The position numbers and the translations under genes were made by a program. This document shows, in pieces, positions 25,177 through 36,617 of a stretch of 64,000 nt of DNA (positions within the stretch are counted from its first letter, which is position 1; each line of letters begins with the position of its first letter). The notes beneath the pieces were generated by a model. The model was not told the DNA's origin and did not search any database. It saw nothing but the letters and a program-made list of their open reading frames with translations. This DNA is from Dimorphilus gyrociliatus (Eukaryota > Annelida > Polychaeta > Dinophilidae), in contig CAJFCJ010000001.1 of the NCBI GenBank assembly GCA_904063045.1, positions 2,611,501-2,675,500 on the forward strand, given 5' to 3'.

Positions 25177-28100
25177 ATGGTCACAAAAATGGTTAAATTC
25201 AATATTTTCAACGTGCTTTTTGTTTTCGTGTTTGCTCTTTCTATCATGATTTCAAGTAATCAAAAAGTTGAAAATCATCGATTTGAAATAACTCAATTAA
25301 AGACGAAAACAGAGTATAAAAATTTCATACAACAAAGCCTGACTACTGTTTTATATGTCCTAGTAAATTCTGGTAAGTATAGAAATAGAATACAGGTGAT
25401 TTTAAATATAATAAAATGCTTCAAAGATAATATCGAAGCTGACTTAAATATTCTAAACGAAAGATTCTCCGAAGCTATTCAAGAGCTAAATAATTTCAAA
25501 GCTGATTTTGCAGTTGTACGTAAAAATTGATTGCAAATGCTTTAATTTCTTTTTTCATTTATCATTTAATTAATTAAAAAATGTTTAATATTTCATAAAG
25601 TTAATATGTAAAGAAGCTAAAGTAGCACTTTGTTCAAAAAAAACTGAAAACTTCTTTCAAACCTTTGAGTAAGTTTATTAAAAATTCATTTCAATGTTAC
25701 TATTGAAAATTCATCTCAATATTACTATTGAAAATGATTTGCTATCCCTCTTTAGCGATGGAAGCAAATTGTTAGAGTTTATGTCGGCCGATATCTTCGA
25801 TTATAATTCTCTTTTAGCCCATACTTTACAGTTTGTATTTTTTTAAATATATTTTAATAATTGATAATTAATTAATTAACTATTTCTTCAAAAATACTCT
25901 AGGTTAGTTCTTCTAGAAAAAGTACCAATTGTACAGAGTAGTGAAGAATTAGAAAAGATTCAAAATTTTTCTCCGGATAAAGATTCTGTTCTTGTTTATT
26001 TAAGTAAAATTGGAACTTTCGATCATTTACTCTTTCTTAAAGCTGCTTATGAATTTATTGATAAACCATTGAGATTTATTGCCACTACAACTCCCTCTGT
26101 TGTTTATAAATTGCAAGATAGCGATAGATCGAGTACTCAATTATACTTTTTTCAATGTATACACAAAGATTGCGTTGAATCTAGAGTCTTCTTGAGCTTA
26201 CAATACTTGTCAAGCTTTTGCCAAAGAGTTTTGGATGATCATGAAATGAACTATGTAAGAAGTATCCCATCTCTATGATCCATAATCCTGATTCTCAATT
26301 CTTAATCCATTTAGCTTGATACTAAAGATTCACTTCACGAAACAATGACACCTTATGATCCATCGATGTACCATATTCTTCTTATCTATAGCTCAGATGT
26401 TGGAGAACAAAAAGCCCAAATATCACAATTGGGAAAGGCTCTAGAAGAACGATTTTACGGCCAAGTTACACTCTACGTTCATGATAGGTAGGATTATTTT
26501 AACCTCGATTTAAACCGTTTGACAATTAGTTTCTATTTCTAGCTCAAAGCGAACAGTATACGACTTTGGTTTAGAAATTGACGATTCGAATTTTCCTAAG
26601 CCTTGCCTTGTTTTTCCCGGAGATGATGTATTAATCACATACACAAAATTTAACCGAGTCGTTTAATTGAATGATTAAAATCACTAGGTTGAATACGATA
26701 AATTATGCTTCAACGATCAATTCGACCACGACGATGCATTTCTAGAGTGTATTGGTTTTATTAAAGAAGTTTATCTAAAAATTCATAAATACGACGACCT
26801 TGAACAAAAACTTCAAAGGCGTCCCGAAACTGACGAAGGTTAAACAATATTGTATAAAATATAGAAGAAAAACCCTATGCAATATCTTATCTAATAATTA
26901 AAATTTTAATAGATAAATTAGCTAAAGAGGTTGTGACTGAAGATGATCCAATTATGTTGGAATTGAAAGAACTAGAGAAAACTGATCCTATTGATAAATC
27001 AAGTTTACTTGTTTTAACAAGGAAGACTTTCTACGAGCTGAAACAAGAAAGCGACTTTCTAGTAGTACTCTTCTTCTTAGAAGGTACAATATTTTATACT
27101 GAAAATATATTGATAGGTCTTTCTAATCTATTTATTAAAAAAATTATAGTTGATGTAAGGAGTAAAGCATCCCTCAGACACTATTCAAAAGCTGCAAAAC
27201 AGATGAAATATCGAAAATTAGCTATAATCGATTGTTACGATTGGACATATACGTGCAGAGATGAGAAAATTACGTCATATCCACAAATAAGAATATATAG
27301 AAATCAAAAAGAAATTCAATATAAAGGTTCATTAACAGAAGAAGCCATATTACAAGCAGTTTATATGTAATTCTTATTTCTTTTTCTCCTATTTTTTGCA
27401 ATAGTTTTACTAATTGAATTGAAAATATTTTAGGTATGGCATTAAAAGTCCTATGCGTTTAACGACGAGAGAAGAAGTTGACGAGTTTGCAATGGGACAA
27501 CTACACAAATTTTCACACATATGTGTTCTAGGAATATTCAATAGCGATAATTCACCATACGTTGAAGAGTATAAATCTTTGGCTATTGAATATGAAAAGA
27601 ATATATTATTTGCTTTTATCATTGAAAATAACAATGAGATGTTGGTTTTATTTAATTAGATATTTTATTCTGTTATTTTCTCTTATTACGTTTATTACTT
27701 TTGAAACACAGCTCTAAAGTATTTAATACTCAAAGTCCAGCCGTAATCGTATTTAATAGGAATGATGGATGGCGTAAAAGAATGATAATTAACAGATACG
27801 ATATTGACGGTTCACTTAAGAAATTTATGATTAAAAACTTTCGAGATGCTGTACAGGAAATTACGATTACAAATTTTCCGGTTTTAAGATACGAAAAAAA
27901 ACCTTTTTTGATACTCTTTACAAGAAACGAAAAGGCTAAATACGATAATGAGAAATTTAAGGCACTTGGTGATATTTCATTCTCCAATAAAGTTGATGAG
28001 ATAATTATTTCATGGATGGATACGTTAGCTTCATTAAATTCTATTTAAATAAAATTTAGTATATTCTTTTCTATATTTATATTTTAACAGAAATCAGAAG

Positions 28101-28625
28101 TTATCGCAAAAAATACTATCAGCCTATCTAAATGGTAGCAAAGAAGAGTTCGACCAAGATAGCTCCTATTTATTCTACGTGGACTTTAATAAACAATTTG
28201 TTTATAGATATACTAGCGCAGTAAAGGAGGATCCATTAATTGAATGGCTAGGCAAAGTCAGACAAGAGTTGATTGAACCATATTGTATGAATTATTATAA
28301 TTTTCATATGTATTGCTATTGTTAGGTTAAAGATTCTTTTTTTATTCATTTTTAAAGATACCATGACTAACAAGACATGGTTACCACTTCATCCAGGATT
28401 CGATTATCTTTCGATGATATTTAAGGAGAAGCGACAAGAATTATCACGTAATTAGAATGTTAATTAATAGTAATCGCTGTAAAGCTTATATTCTTATGAA
28501 TATTCATAGAAACACTGGAGAGCATAAACTCAAAAAATCAAGATATCAATTACGACGAAATGCAACAAGAAGTTGCTCACCAAAATAACTTGGAAGAAAT
28601 ATCTCACAAACATACAGAGTTATAA
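25177..28625 (+). CDS. TXNDC16: Thioredoxin-domain protein 16-like (TXNDC16), ER lumen
   Basis: PDI-like protein with several degenerate thioredoxin folds. Fourteen exons: 25177-25515, 25601-25668, 25756-25830, 25903-26254, 26315-26487, 26543-26627, 26688-26838, 26913-27083, 27150-27366, 27434-27640, 27712-28023, 28091-28284, 28358-28447, 28510-28625. They close to 849 residues (845 from the second ATG at 25189; human 825). A hydrophobic signal peptide (FNVLFVFVFALSIM) opens the protein. Landmarks shared with TXNDC16 are LYFFQCIHKDC, IIDCYDWTYTC, VLGIFNSDNS, KKPFLILFTRN and GFDYLSM. There is no CXXC active site, so a chaperone-like rather than oxidoreductase role is likely. The protein ends HTEL, a known variant of the KDEL retrieval signal. 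The 66-base intron 27084-27149 is in frame and stop-free. Confidence 0.8.
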
Positions 28626-28649
28626 AAAACGTTTTCATATTACTTAAAT

Positions 28650-29040
28650 ACAGAAAAGCTAACCATGCTTTTCCATTAGATACTCCTCTAACCTCTAACC
28701 AAGAAAAAAAGCTACTTTCCTCTCTTATCATATTAGAAGAGGACTCGGTAGTTTTTTCCTACAATTTTTATACATGTTTTTAGTTTAGTGTTAACTTTCT
28801 TTGAAAATTATAAAATTACTGCCAAACTTTACATCAGGTATGAATTGATAGAATCAAAGTTCTATTTGGTAAATCATTATCCCGCTGTTGTGTTAACCGT
28901 TAAATTTAATAAACCTATAAACTATAATTATGAATATAATAAACGTTATTTTCAATCTTTAAGAATAAAGAATATTTGAAAGTTCGTATTTACTTATTAA
29001 TTAAAACCGAAAGTACCCTTTTTTCATCAATCAATTCTAG
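28650..29040 (-). pseudogene. Broken, unprocessed copy of EFL1 exons 5-6
   Basis: This stretch aligns with EFL1 at about 22970-23380 in the same orientation. Anchors: a 21-base identity (28737-28757 against 23057-23077), a shared TTAAC..TTTCTTT block, and a near-identical AGTTCGTATTTACTT..TTAA.TAAAAC block near 28981 (EFL1 23344). Translated on the minus strand it retains KLPSPL and LNLxVNT of EFL1, but stops and frameshifts interrupt it. Intron sequence is retained, so it arose by DNA duplication and not by reverse transcription. It starts about 25 bases after the TXNDC16-like stop codon. Its 5' and 3' limits are approximate. Confidence 0.7.
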
Positions 29041-30246
29041 CTAAAAAAAGAACAAATTTTCCATGGAGGAAATTAGTTTATCAGCTAAGAATGTACTTAA
29101 AAAAAAGGCCTAGCTGACAATATTAGAATTTAAATACATGTAACAAATATGATCTATAAATGGGTATTTATGAATATTTTAAAACCTCTTAATCTTTAAC
29201 CTTAATCGAAAAATGGGAAAGGGAGACGAGTGTTCCAGAAAAGAAACCGTGTCCATATATACAAGTATATACAAATAATTTTAACGAGAATAGATCAAAC
29301 TAATGCATTTTTTTTTATAAGTAAATCAATAAATCTTTCCAAGGAGCATAAGGAATAAATAACAATACTCTTTTTTCATTTGTCTAAAAGATTTTGTATA
29401 TATTTAAAGAAATTCTATCTGGGGAAACCAAAAGCGATTCAAGTATCAATACTCAACTGTAAACTCCCCCTACATCTTCGTTCTTTTTGTCTTTGTCTCT
29501 CCCGTTATCTAATTTCTGTCTTTCTGTCTCTCTTCCTCTCTTTTTGTCTCTCCATCTTCAAATTCAAACGTGTATGTTCTTTTGTTTCTATTCTTCCCTT
29601 AATCTAGCTCTCTTCATTGGAATTGAAAACCTATCATTTCTTTTTATATTAAGAGATTGATAACCTTAAATTAAGCTTCCTATTGGCAATCTCAAAAGTA
29701 TTTTTAAACGCCTATAAAACGAAAAATTAGCTATCTTCTTAAGAAGAAGAGTATGTATCTTAAGAAGATAGATAATATATACCTTCTTAAGAAGAAAATC
29801 TCCATCAAAATTAGTCAAAATAAAGAAGAAAGACTTCTTAGAAAGGTAACATTTTTCTTCTCTGTTTTTTTATAATTCGATTACCATCTTAATTATACTA
29901 AATATCTATAAAATTGTACTCCTAACATTGATCACGTGATGTGGATATATTTTAATTAGGCCTTGTGAAACTTTTTATTGGCATAAGTAGAGTATTTATA
30001 TTATAACAATTGTTTTTTGACATTGCAAATTTCCTATGTCTATTTTTTATGTAAGAATATATTACATAGGTACATATAAAATAACCTAATTTATGAATAT
30101 TCATAAAAGGAAGTAGGCTTATAACCAAGAAATATTCTATAATACATGCTTTTCTCATCGTTCACTTCAGATAGAAATCTCGCTGTTTAAAAAAGAAAAA
30201 AAAGGACTAAAAAAAAAGTATAAAAAAGAAAGAAAGAAAAAATTTT
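29041..30246. other. Intergenic region upstream of the SLC25 gene
   Basis: AT-rich sequence. It includes a polypyrimidine stretch of repeated TCTTTTTGTCTCT-like words (about 29460-29570), a cluster of CTTCTTAAGAAG palindromes (29735-29794), and a TCACGTGA E-box at 29932-29939 about 310 bases before the carrier start. No exons were recognised. Confidence 0.5.
29735..29794. repeat. Clustered CTTCTTAAGAAG palindromes
   Basis: Two perfect 12-base palindromes (29735-29746 and 29783-29794) are exactly 48 bases apart, with a third, shorter TCTTAAGA core midway at 29758. They could pair as hairpins or bind a dimeric factor. The half-site spacing does not fit heat-shock elements. Confidence 0.6.
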
Positions 30247-31324
30247 ATGCTAGAAATTATGTCTGAAAATAGTAAAATGCAGTTAACACCAATAGATATT
30301 ATCAGGAAAAGTGCAGGTTATTTAGCTGGAGTTTGTGGAGGTAGATAGTAATATAAAAATTCTTTTATTCTTAATACGATAATTAACTCTCTAAGGATGT
30401 GCTGGATTAGTGTTTGGACATCCTTTTGATACTATTAAAGTACGACAACAGACCTTAGGAGGTAGTTGTGGTACAATAGCAAATTGCTTAAAAATATCAC
30501 TTACCATTGAAGGAGTAAGAATTGAAAAATTTCGCTTTGCTTTTTCGTTTAATTTAATACTTTTCTCCAATCTTTCTATTCTGTTGACTTAGCCAAGAGG
30601 ATTGTTTAAAGGATTAGCATTTCCGCTAGTGTCTGTTGGACTATTGAATGGTTTGTTTTTTGGAGTCTATGGGAACATAAGACCATTTGTTGGAAATACT
30701 TACTCCGATATGTTTATCGCTGGAGGAATAGCTGGAGCCGTTCAGGGAATACCCGGATGCACAATCGAATTAATAAAAGTTAAACTTCAGAGTCAAATGG
30801 GTTGGTAGAAATTTTAACAAGTTAAATCTTATAGTGTATTCTATCTATTTAATTAATTTTCAGGAGGTAAAAATCGTTATCAAGGACCATATGATTGTTT
30901 TCGTAAAATATATATGGAATACGGTATACGCGGCTGCTTTAAAGGACTGCCCGCTACAATTTGTAGAGAAGTGATTGGTTTCGGAATATATATTACAACA
31001 TACGAGGCATTGTGCAAGTATGGAACACCAGAGGGACACCAACAAACTCCGATTAGAGTGATGCTAATTGCTGGAGGTTTGGGAGGAGTTTTTTCATGGA
31101 TTGGAAATATACCAATGGATATAATTAAAAATCGTCTTCAAGCAGATGATATGAAATCTCCTACGTATAGAAACTCATGGCATTGTATAGTAGCCAGTTT
31201 TAAGAAAGACGGAGCAAGAGTATTTTGGAAAGGCTTACCGATTACCTGTATAAGAGCGTTTCCCGTAAATGCTGTAACATTTGCAGTTTATTCCCAATCG
31301 TTTGCAGCAATTCAAAGACTGTAG
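30247..31324 (+). CDS. SLC25-family mitochondrial carrier (A29/A45/A47/A48 group)
   Basis: Inner-membrane solute carrier. Exons 30247-30340, 30396-30514, 30593-30800 and 30864-31324 give 293 residues, the usual size, in three repeats of about 100 residues. Signature motifs: HPFDTIKVRQQ in repeat 1; CTIELIKVKLQSQ in repeat 2, where cysteine replaces the usual proline; IPMDIIKNRLQAD in repeat 3. Glycine-rich GLFKGLAFPL, GCFKGLPATICRE and VFWKGLPITCIRA complete each repeat. The RE-VIGFGIYITTYE segment resembles carriers of carnitine, acylcarnitine or basic amino acids. The exact substrate cannot be assigned. No mitochondrial presequence is needed or seen. Identity as an SLC25 carrier is certain; the subgroup is inferred. 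Confidence 0.9.
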
Positions 31325-31713
31325 AAGATATATTAAGTTAGCTTTTTTATTATAAAGCTATGCGATAAAAAAAAATCTCATTGATTTATTAACCTTATTT
31401 TTGGACGAAGCGTTGTATTTATTATATATTTTCAACGTTCCAGAGTGTCCGTCGTATAAATTGCGGATATTCCGCAGCTAATTTGTTACTTTTTGCTGAA
31501 GAGGCACAATCATTAAGATCATTGTCGTTTCCATTCATATTTAGCGAAGAGTATTTATCTTTTTGTAAAAGATAATTAAAGACTATAATTACGATAGAAT
31601 AAGTGATAAAAAAATTAATTATTTAAATAAATGAATGTTTATTAATAAAATAAACAAAAACAAACAAATTTATTGAAATAGTAGTTTTTATTTTTGTTTA
31701 AAAGTTTTATTAT
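31325..31713. other. Convergent intergenic region with a small ORF
   Basis: Between the SLC25 and POLR3F stop codons. On the minus strand, 31538-31422 encodes a 38-residue ORF ending FIRRTLWNVENI. Its frame extends upstream without an ATG through a hydrophobic, membrane-helix-like stretch (VIIVFNYLL). It could be a small gene, a terminal exon, or chance. No family was recognised. Confidence 0.25.
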
Positions 31714-33080
31714 CTAAAAACTTAACCAGTCATTCATGTATTGGCAATTTGACGGTGAGATATCCCAATCTTCGTAACAGTCGTTAAATACCTTTAAATA
31801 ATACGAAGATGTGATTAAACATATATTACATATATTATAAATAGCTATATGTATATCTTTTATCGTCTTATCTACTTACAGGACACACCCCACAAGGGGT
31901 TCTGACAAATCCAGATGTTGGAACAACGCTAACGACAGCCCTATATATTTTTAATTGGCTACCATCACCGTTTGGAACAACTGTAAATTCCACTTTACCA
32001 TCATAGATAAGCGTATTCATAATAGTTTCGATATCTTCAACTTCCAATTTAACTTTACTAATACCTAATTCACAAATAAATTTCCATATTTCTGTTGACG
32101 ATGCATAGGAAGCGTTACGTTTTGCTGTCGGTTCCAAATCTCCTTCTCTTGACTGCGCAAGCTAAAGAAGAATAAAAAATATATATTTTATTATTGATAA
32201 TTATTCATTGGTCTACTTTTTGAATATAGTGTACCTTTTGTTGAAGAAATTTAAAACATTGTTGATTAAGAATATCAACAAATTCTGATTCAAAATCTTG
32301 ATTACTATACCACGCTCCTCCTGTTAATGATCTATCAGGTTCAACATCGTACAACATGTAAACTTTTTTCTTCGCAGCCTATACAATTTAATACAGTTAT
32401 TAAAAAATGTCTTGTACGTAAATAACTTTCAACTTTTTATACGTACATTAACGCAATTAACAGCCTTAATTAATTTTTTACTCTCTAACACTTTAAGTGT
32501 CTTTTGTACTTGAGACATTGGTAAACCACTTTTAAGACGTATATCTCTCATCCATATACCCATATTTTTGGATTCATCAATTAATTGATAAATTTGTTTT
32601 TCTTGATGATCACTTCCTTTGAGTTGATTGCTTAAAGTGCAACATTTTTTTATAACTTCCAATATATCAAATGTTAATAATTTTTATTTAGGTTACCTTG
32701 CCGCATCGGCTGTTTTTAATTTATACAACAGTTTATTACCAATTTTAATCAAATCCAGTTTTCCCTAGTTGAGATGAAATGATTGTTTGAAATAAATTAC
32801 AATTTTATAAATTATACCATTGAAAGAAGTCGATTAACAGCCATAACTCTTTGAGTAGCATCGCATTGAGGCATTGTATTTTGAATAATTGCATCGTTAA
32901 TTCCGTCTGGTATAGATTCACATAATTGCAGGATTCTACAAGAAGTTTTTAAAACAAACTTTAAGCGCTTGTTCGAGCGATAATAAAATAGAGTAACCTT
33001 GCTTCTAAATCTACAGCACTTTCTGGTTCTGTTTTTATTTTTGTTACAACTTCAGAGTCTTCCTTTGACACTTCGGCCAT
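31714..33080 (-). CDS. POLR3F: DNA-directed RNA polymerase III subunit RPC6 (POLR3F)
   Basis: TFIIE-alpha-like winged-helix subunit of RNA polymerase III, in the RPC3-RPC6-RPC7 subcomplex needed for initiation at tRNA and 5S genes. Exons 32998-33080, 32818-32935, 32697-32764, 32447-32630, 32235-32378, 31880-32161 and 31714-31791 give 318 residues (human 316). Winged-helix motifs include MGIWMRDIRLKSGLP and LESKKLIKAVNCVN. The middle shows GAWYSNQDFESEFV and ICELGISKVKLEVEDIE. The C-terminal cysteines of the Fe-S cluster are all present (CGVCP, then NDC, then SNCQYM). The model agrees with the family over its whole length. Confidence 0.95.
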
Positions 33081-33810
33081 TCCGCAAATGTAAAATGTTA
33101 ATATCTCTTAGAAATAATGAGTTAAAGATTGCATAATTTTTCAGATATTACAGGACACTTCCAATTGGGAAGCTATTTCGTTTCGTCTACTATACGGAAA
33201 GTATTCCTATGGACTTCTTTCCCGCTTTATATTATAAAACTAAATTTCTATTTAATTTCAATAAAACGTTGTTTTAATACATCTATAGAGATATTATTAA
33301 TAATCTATATATTAGATATATATGCATATAAGTCTAGTTGATAGAAAATACAATTGTATAAATTTCATAACTGATTTATTAACAAATAACAATCAGGTAG
33401 ACAAAAGTTGCTTTTAAAAAAATGATATATCAATATATTTTCATTATATCGACACTTTGTCTGCAATACTGAGGTAATTTGGAATAATTACTAGCCCTTT
33501 AAACGAAAGCTAGCAATCATCATGTGCTAAATGCGTTTGTATTATTTTTTTTGTCCTATTATCAAAAATGTAAATAAAATGGAATCTTCGGATGATTTGT
33601 GTCATAAAAAGAAACACCAAGTTATTAGTGTAAATAGACAAAAAAATATATATACATACAATTGACTTAGATTGGAACATTACAAAAGTAAACACTACTA
33701 CGTTGTGTAGATTCATATAACTTTCTCTATATCTAATCAATAATAATAAAAAATACGTATATAAGAAAATATAGTTGACTACATTTCAGTTGAACGATTC
33801 TTTGTTTAAG
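33081..33810. other. Intergenic, AT-rich
   Basis: The promoter side of POLR3F and the 3' flank of FBXO45 (both genes on the minus strand). Only short, low-complexity ORFs are present. Nothing specific was recognised. Confidence 0.4.
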
Positions 33811-34674
33811 TCATCCATCTAGTGGTGGTCCCAAATAAACCATAGATACTTCTGTATTTCCATAAACGGCAGATATTGCTGGAAAGAAACTAACACCTTC
33901 TGGTAGCCCTTTAAATGCAACTCCTAAGAATTCATAATTTTTTTCAAAATGAACAGTTCTCTTTTCACAGTCTACCATTAATCTTATCCTATCTCCAACT
34001 TGATATTTTGGAGCATTGTTTAAAGCTGGATAGTTACCCTGAATTATACCGTTGTGTAGAATATGATTGTCAACTATATTCCAACCCCAGCTATTATTAT
34101 CACTTCCTAAGAGAGGAATGTAGCCGTGGCATTGCATAACTGCTTGCTTTAAGGCTACTCCAACTACAGCAACTGTTCCTAAGGGTCCTGTAAAGTAGTT
34201 AAATACATCAAGATATTATCTTATATATTAATGTTAAATAAATATTAAATAAAGTATTGCATAATCTAAGAAGCTTCCCCCCTTACCTTCCCACCAAATT
34301 TCCCAGCAATGTCGACCATAGGTGGCTCCAAATTTACCCCTACACCCGTCTGTACTCTGAGCAACAGGATTTCTATGTATTGTAAAATTATTGGCTTTTA
34401 CATACATATTCCTAGAACAGTCTAATGGGTTCCAAGCGTAGTAGCAAGCTCTTAATTTTGATTTATAAGTTGGTAAATTCATACAAATGTCAGATTTCAT
34501 TATTTCCTCGTTCATTTTCTTGCTGCAGAGATAACGCCATACTTCGGAATTTTCATCCTCAAAAACGGAGAACCAACTTTTACATGTTAATGCGCCCTTT
34601 AAAAAGTCACTCAAACTTAAGTAAATCATTACATTTTCGAGAAAAAATACTGGTAAATGCTCCCAGCCGATCAT
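33811..34674 (-). CDS. FBXO45: F-box/SPRY domain protein 1 (FBXO45 / Fsn)
   Basis: Substrate-recognition subunit that pairs with the PHR ligase (PAM/Highwire) and controls synapse growth. Exons 34287-34674 and 33811-34187, joined in phase 1, give 254 residues (human 286). The F-box is at residues about 5-50 ([18 protein letters not shown]). The SPRY domain follows ([46 protein letters not shown]) and ends GPPLDG. The intron sits inside the SPRY domain. An AAAATGGCG word lies about 190 bases upstream, at 34864. Confidence 0.95.
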
Positions 34675-35230
34675 AGCGGCCTTGACAGTAATTAACGATG
34701 AATGAACACATCTGAATGTAAGTAAATAGCATCGAAAATCCTGCCTATAACATTAGCCAATGACTAAAAGCGTTCTATCTTAAGTTGTCCAATAATCGTC
34801 CGTTTTGTGAAAAAGTCAATGTAAGAGAGCGCACTCGAAATTCAGATAATGATCATAAAAACAAAATGGCGTAATATATTTTTTTCGCAATAAAATTTAT
34901 TATAAGTAAACTTTTTTAATAGCATTTTTTAATCTGCATTAAATATAGATAAGGCTTAGAAACATTATATATCTGAATAACTAATTCAATATTTTCAACA
35001 ATTATTTATATTAAAAGTTAATAACTTTTCTTAACACAAGTTGTTACGATAAAATAGAAGATATATTCTCTATAAATTTATACTGTATACATTTATATAT
35101 ATATTTCACATAAAAACTTCAAAAATAGATTTTGCTTAAAAAACAGCTGATGTTAGTTCAGGTATGGCTTAATTTTAGTTTCTGTTTTGAAAAGAAACGG
35201 AAATTTGGTAATAATTCATGCAGTGAAATT
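34675..35230. other. Intergenic, AT-rich, with FBXO45 promoter
   Basis: Contains ACAAAATGGCG at 34861-34871, a YY1-like word probably marking the FBXO45 promoter. The remainder is AT-rich, non-coding sequence. Confidence 0.4.
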
Positions 35231-36309
35231 TCAAATTGCCTTGCTGATTGGAGTTTCAGAAACAATTTCTTTATCTGAAGTTGCAAAATCATCCTGAATA
35301 CTCTTAATTCTCGATGTCATATCTTCTAGTAGATCCTGTGGAAAATTTCACATCAGTTGACCTTATGAAAGATAACGCGAATGTTTTTACCTCAAATATT
35401 TTCTTTGTTTTCGTTGTACTATCCAATAATCCTGTGCTATTTACGTCTTGGTCTAATAGAAACTCTATCTCTTTCAAGTATCTTCCAAACTCCTGGTAAA
35501 GATAGCACGGTCTTTCTACGTAAATGAAGATAAATATTGTACTTACTATTATCTTACATCTTAAGTTGATTTCATCTTGAAAAATTTCTTTATTTTCTAT
35601 TTTCTTTTCTTCCCCTTCCGAAATTTCACCTTTTAGTTCATCCTCCTCCATTCCTTCAATGCTATCAACAATGTTTTTATTCGTCTCAACTTCCATAATA
35701 ACTTGGAAATCGCCATTGTCTTTTGATTTCATTTTACCTGCTTTGATAAAGGGCAAGAATTAAAAACTATGGAACTGAAAATATAAACTACATACCTTTT
35801 TCAACAATGAATATTTTATCAGATAAAGCCTCATGATATTTGACCATGTGTCTGTGTAGTTGTGAATATCTGGGAGTAAAAAATTTCTCGGTACAAAAAT
35901 TACAAGTTTTGATTCTTTTCACAAGTTCACCAGAAAAGCAATTAAGGTAAAATCTTTTTAGAATTCTTCCCTTTTGAGTTTTCTCTTCGTATTTCTGTTC
36001 CAAATCTCCCTTTCTGTCACTATCAACAATCTCTTCCTCCTTTACAGATTTTTTGAAAGTATTTTCCCGACTGCTTTTTTCTCTTTCGTCATCTAATATT
36101 TAATGTAAATAATTTTCGAAACAAATTTCATATAACATACCATTAGCAATTTTGAAGAAAATATTATGAGAAATTAAATGAGCTTTAAGTCTTTTATATC
36201 TGTTTACTTTACATTCAATCAGTTGTCCGCATATTTTACAAGTAGAAAGGTATTTGTTGCCATCACAACTAAAATAACCTACTAGGCACTGTAATTTACT
36301 GATTATCAT
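35231..36309 (-). CDS. Unrecognised protein with two C2H2/BED-like zinc fingers
   Basis: Not recognised as a named family. Five exons (36141-36309, 35796-36092, 35547-35740, 35391-35492, 35231-35335) close in frame to 288 residues. The first exon has CKICGQLIECKVNRYKRLKAH..SH, and the second exon has CNFCTEKFFTPRYSQLHRHMVKYH. Both read C-X2-C..H-X3-4-H, as in BED or C2H2 fingers of transposase-derived proteins. A lysine/glutamate-rich acidic linker (EEDELKGEISEGEEKK) and a helical C-terminal part follow. It may bind DNA or RNA. The small size and finger type could mean descent from a DNA transposon; that is inference. Confidence 0.65.
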
Positions 36310-36617
36310 ATTTTTGCTGTGCTATAAACAATTAAAACTACCACTACGGGTCTATTACACCATGTTGGAAGTTAACGAAAATGGCGGCATCAAATGTTCC
36401 ACTAAAACGCTCTGAAATTTGTAAATTTAAACCAATCATCTCCTTTTGAATTATCAGCGTCTGCGCGTAACGAACATTTGTAATAAATCAAGTAGCTAAT
36501 TATTAAAGAGTAGGTTTACTTATTATTCTATTTTTTTTTTAAATAAATTTTTAATTGATTTTTTTACACAATAAACATACAAGAGGAAAAGTTTCGAAAA
36601 ACATAGTAAACGAATGA
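36310..36617. other. Intergenic with YY1/TISU-like motif
   Basis: GAAAATGGCGGC at 36377-36388 is close to the YY1 consensus and lies about 70 bases before the zinc-finger gene start. It is probably its promoter. A 22-codon ORF starting there is unlikely to be a gene. Confidence 0.4.

Noticed and set aside
25373-25395. GTAAGT donor-like and CAG acceptor-like sites inside the first exon of the TXNDC16-like gene
   Set aside because: The implied intron would be 23 bases, too short to splice, and the frame is open through it.
29735-29794. CTTCTTAAGAAG array as heat-shock elements
   Set aside because: HSEs need TTC and GAA half-sites spaced by two bases; here the spacing is four.
33510-33740. 76-codon minus-strand ORF between POLR3F and FBXO45
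   Set aside because: Low-complexity, hydrophobic, no start context or homology; probably chance.
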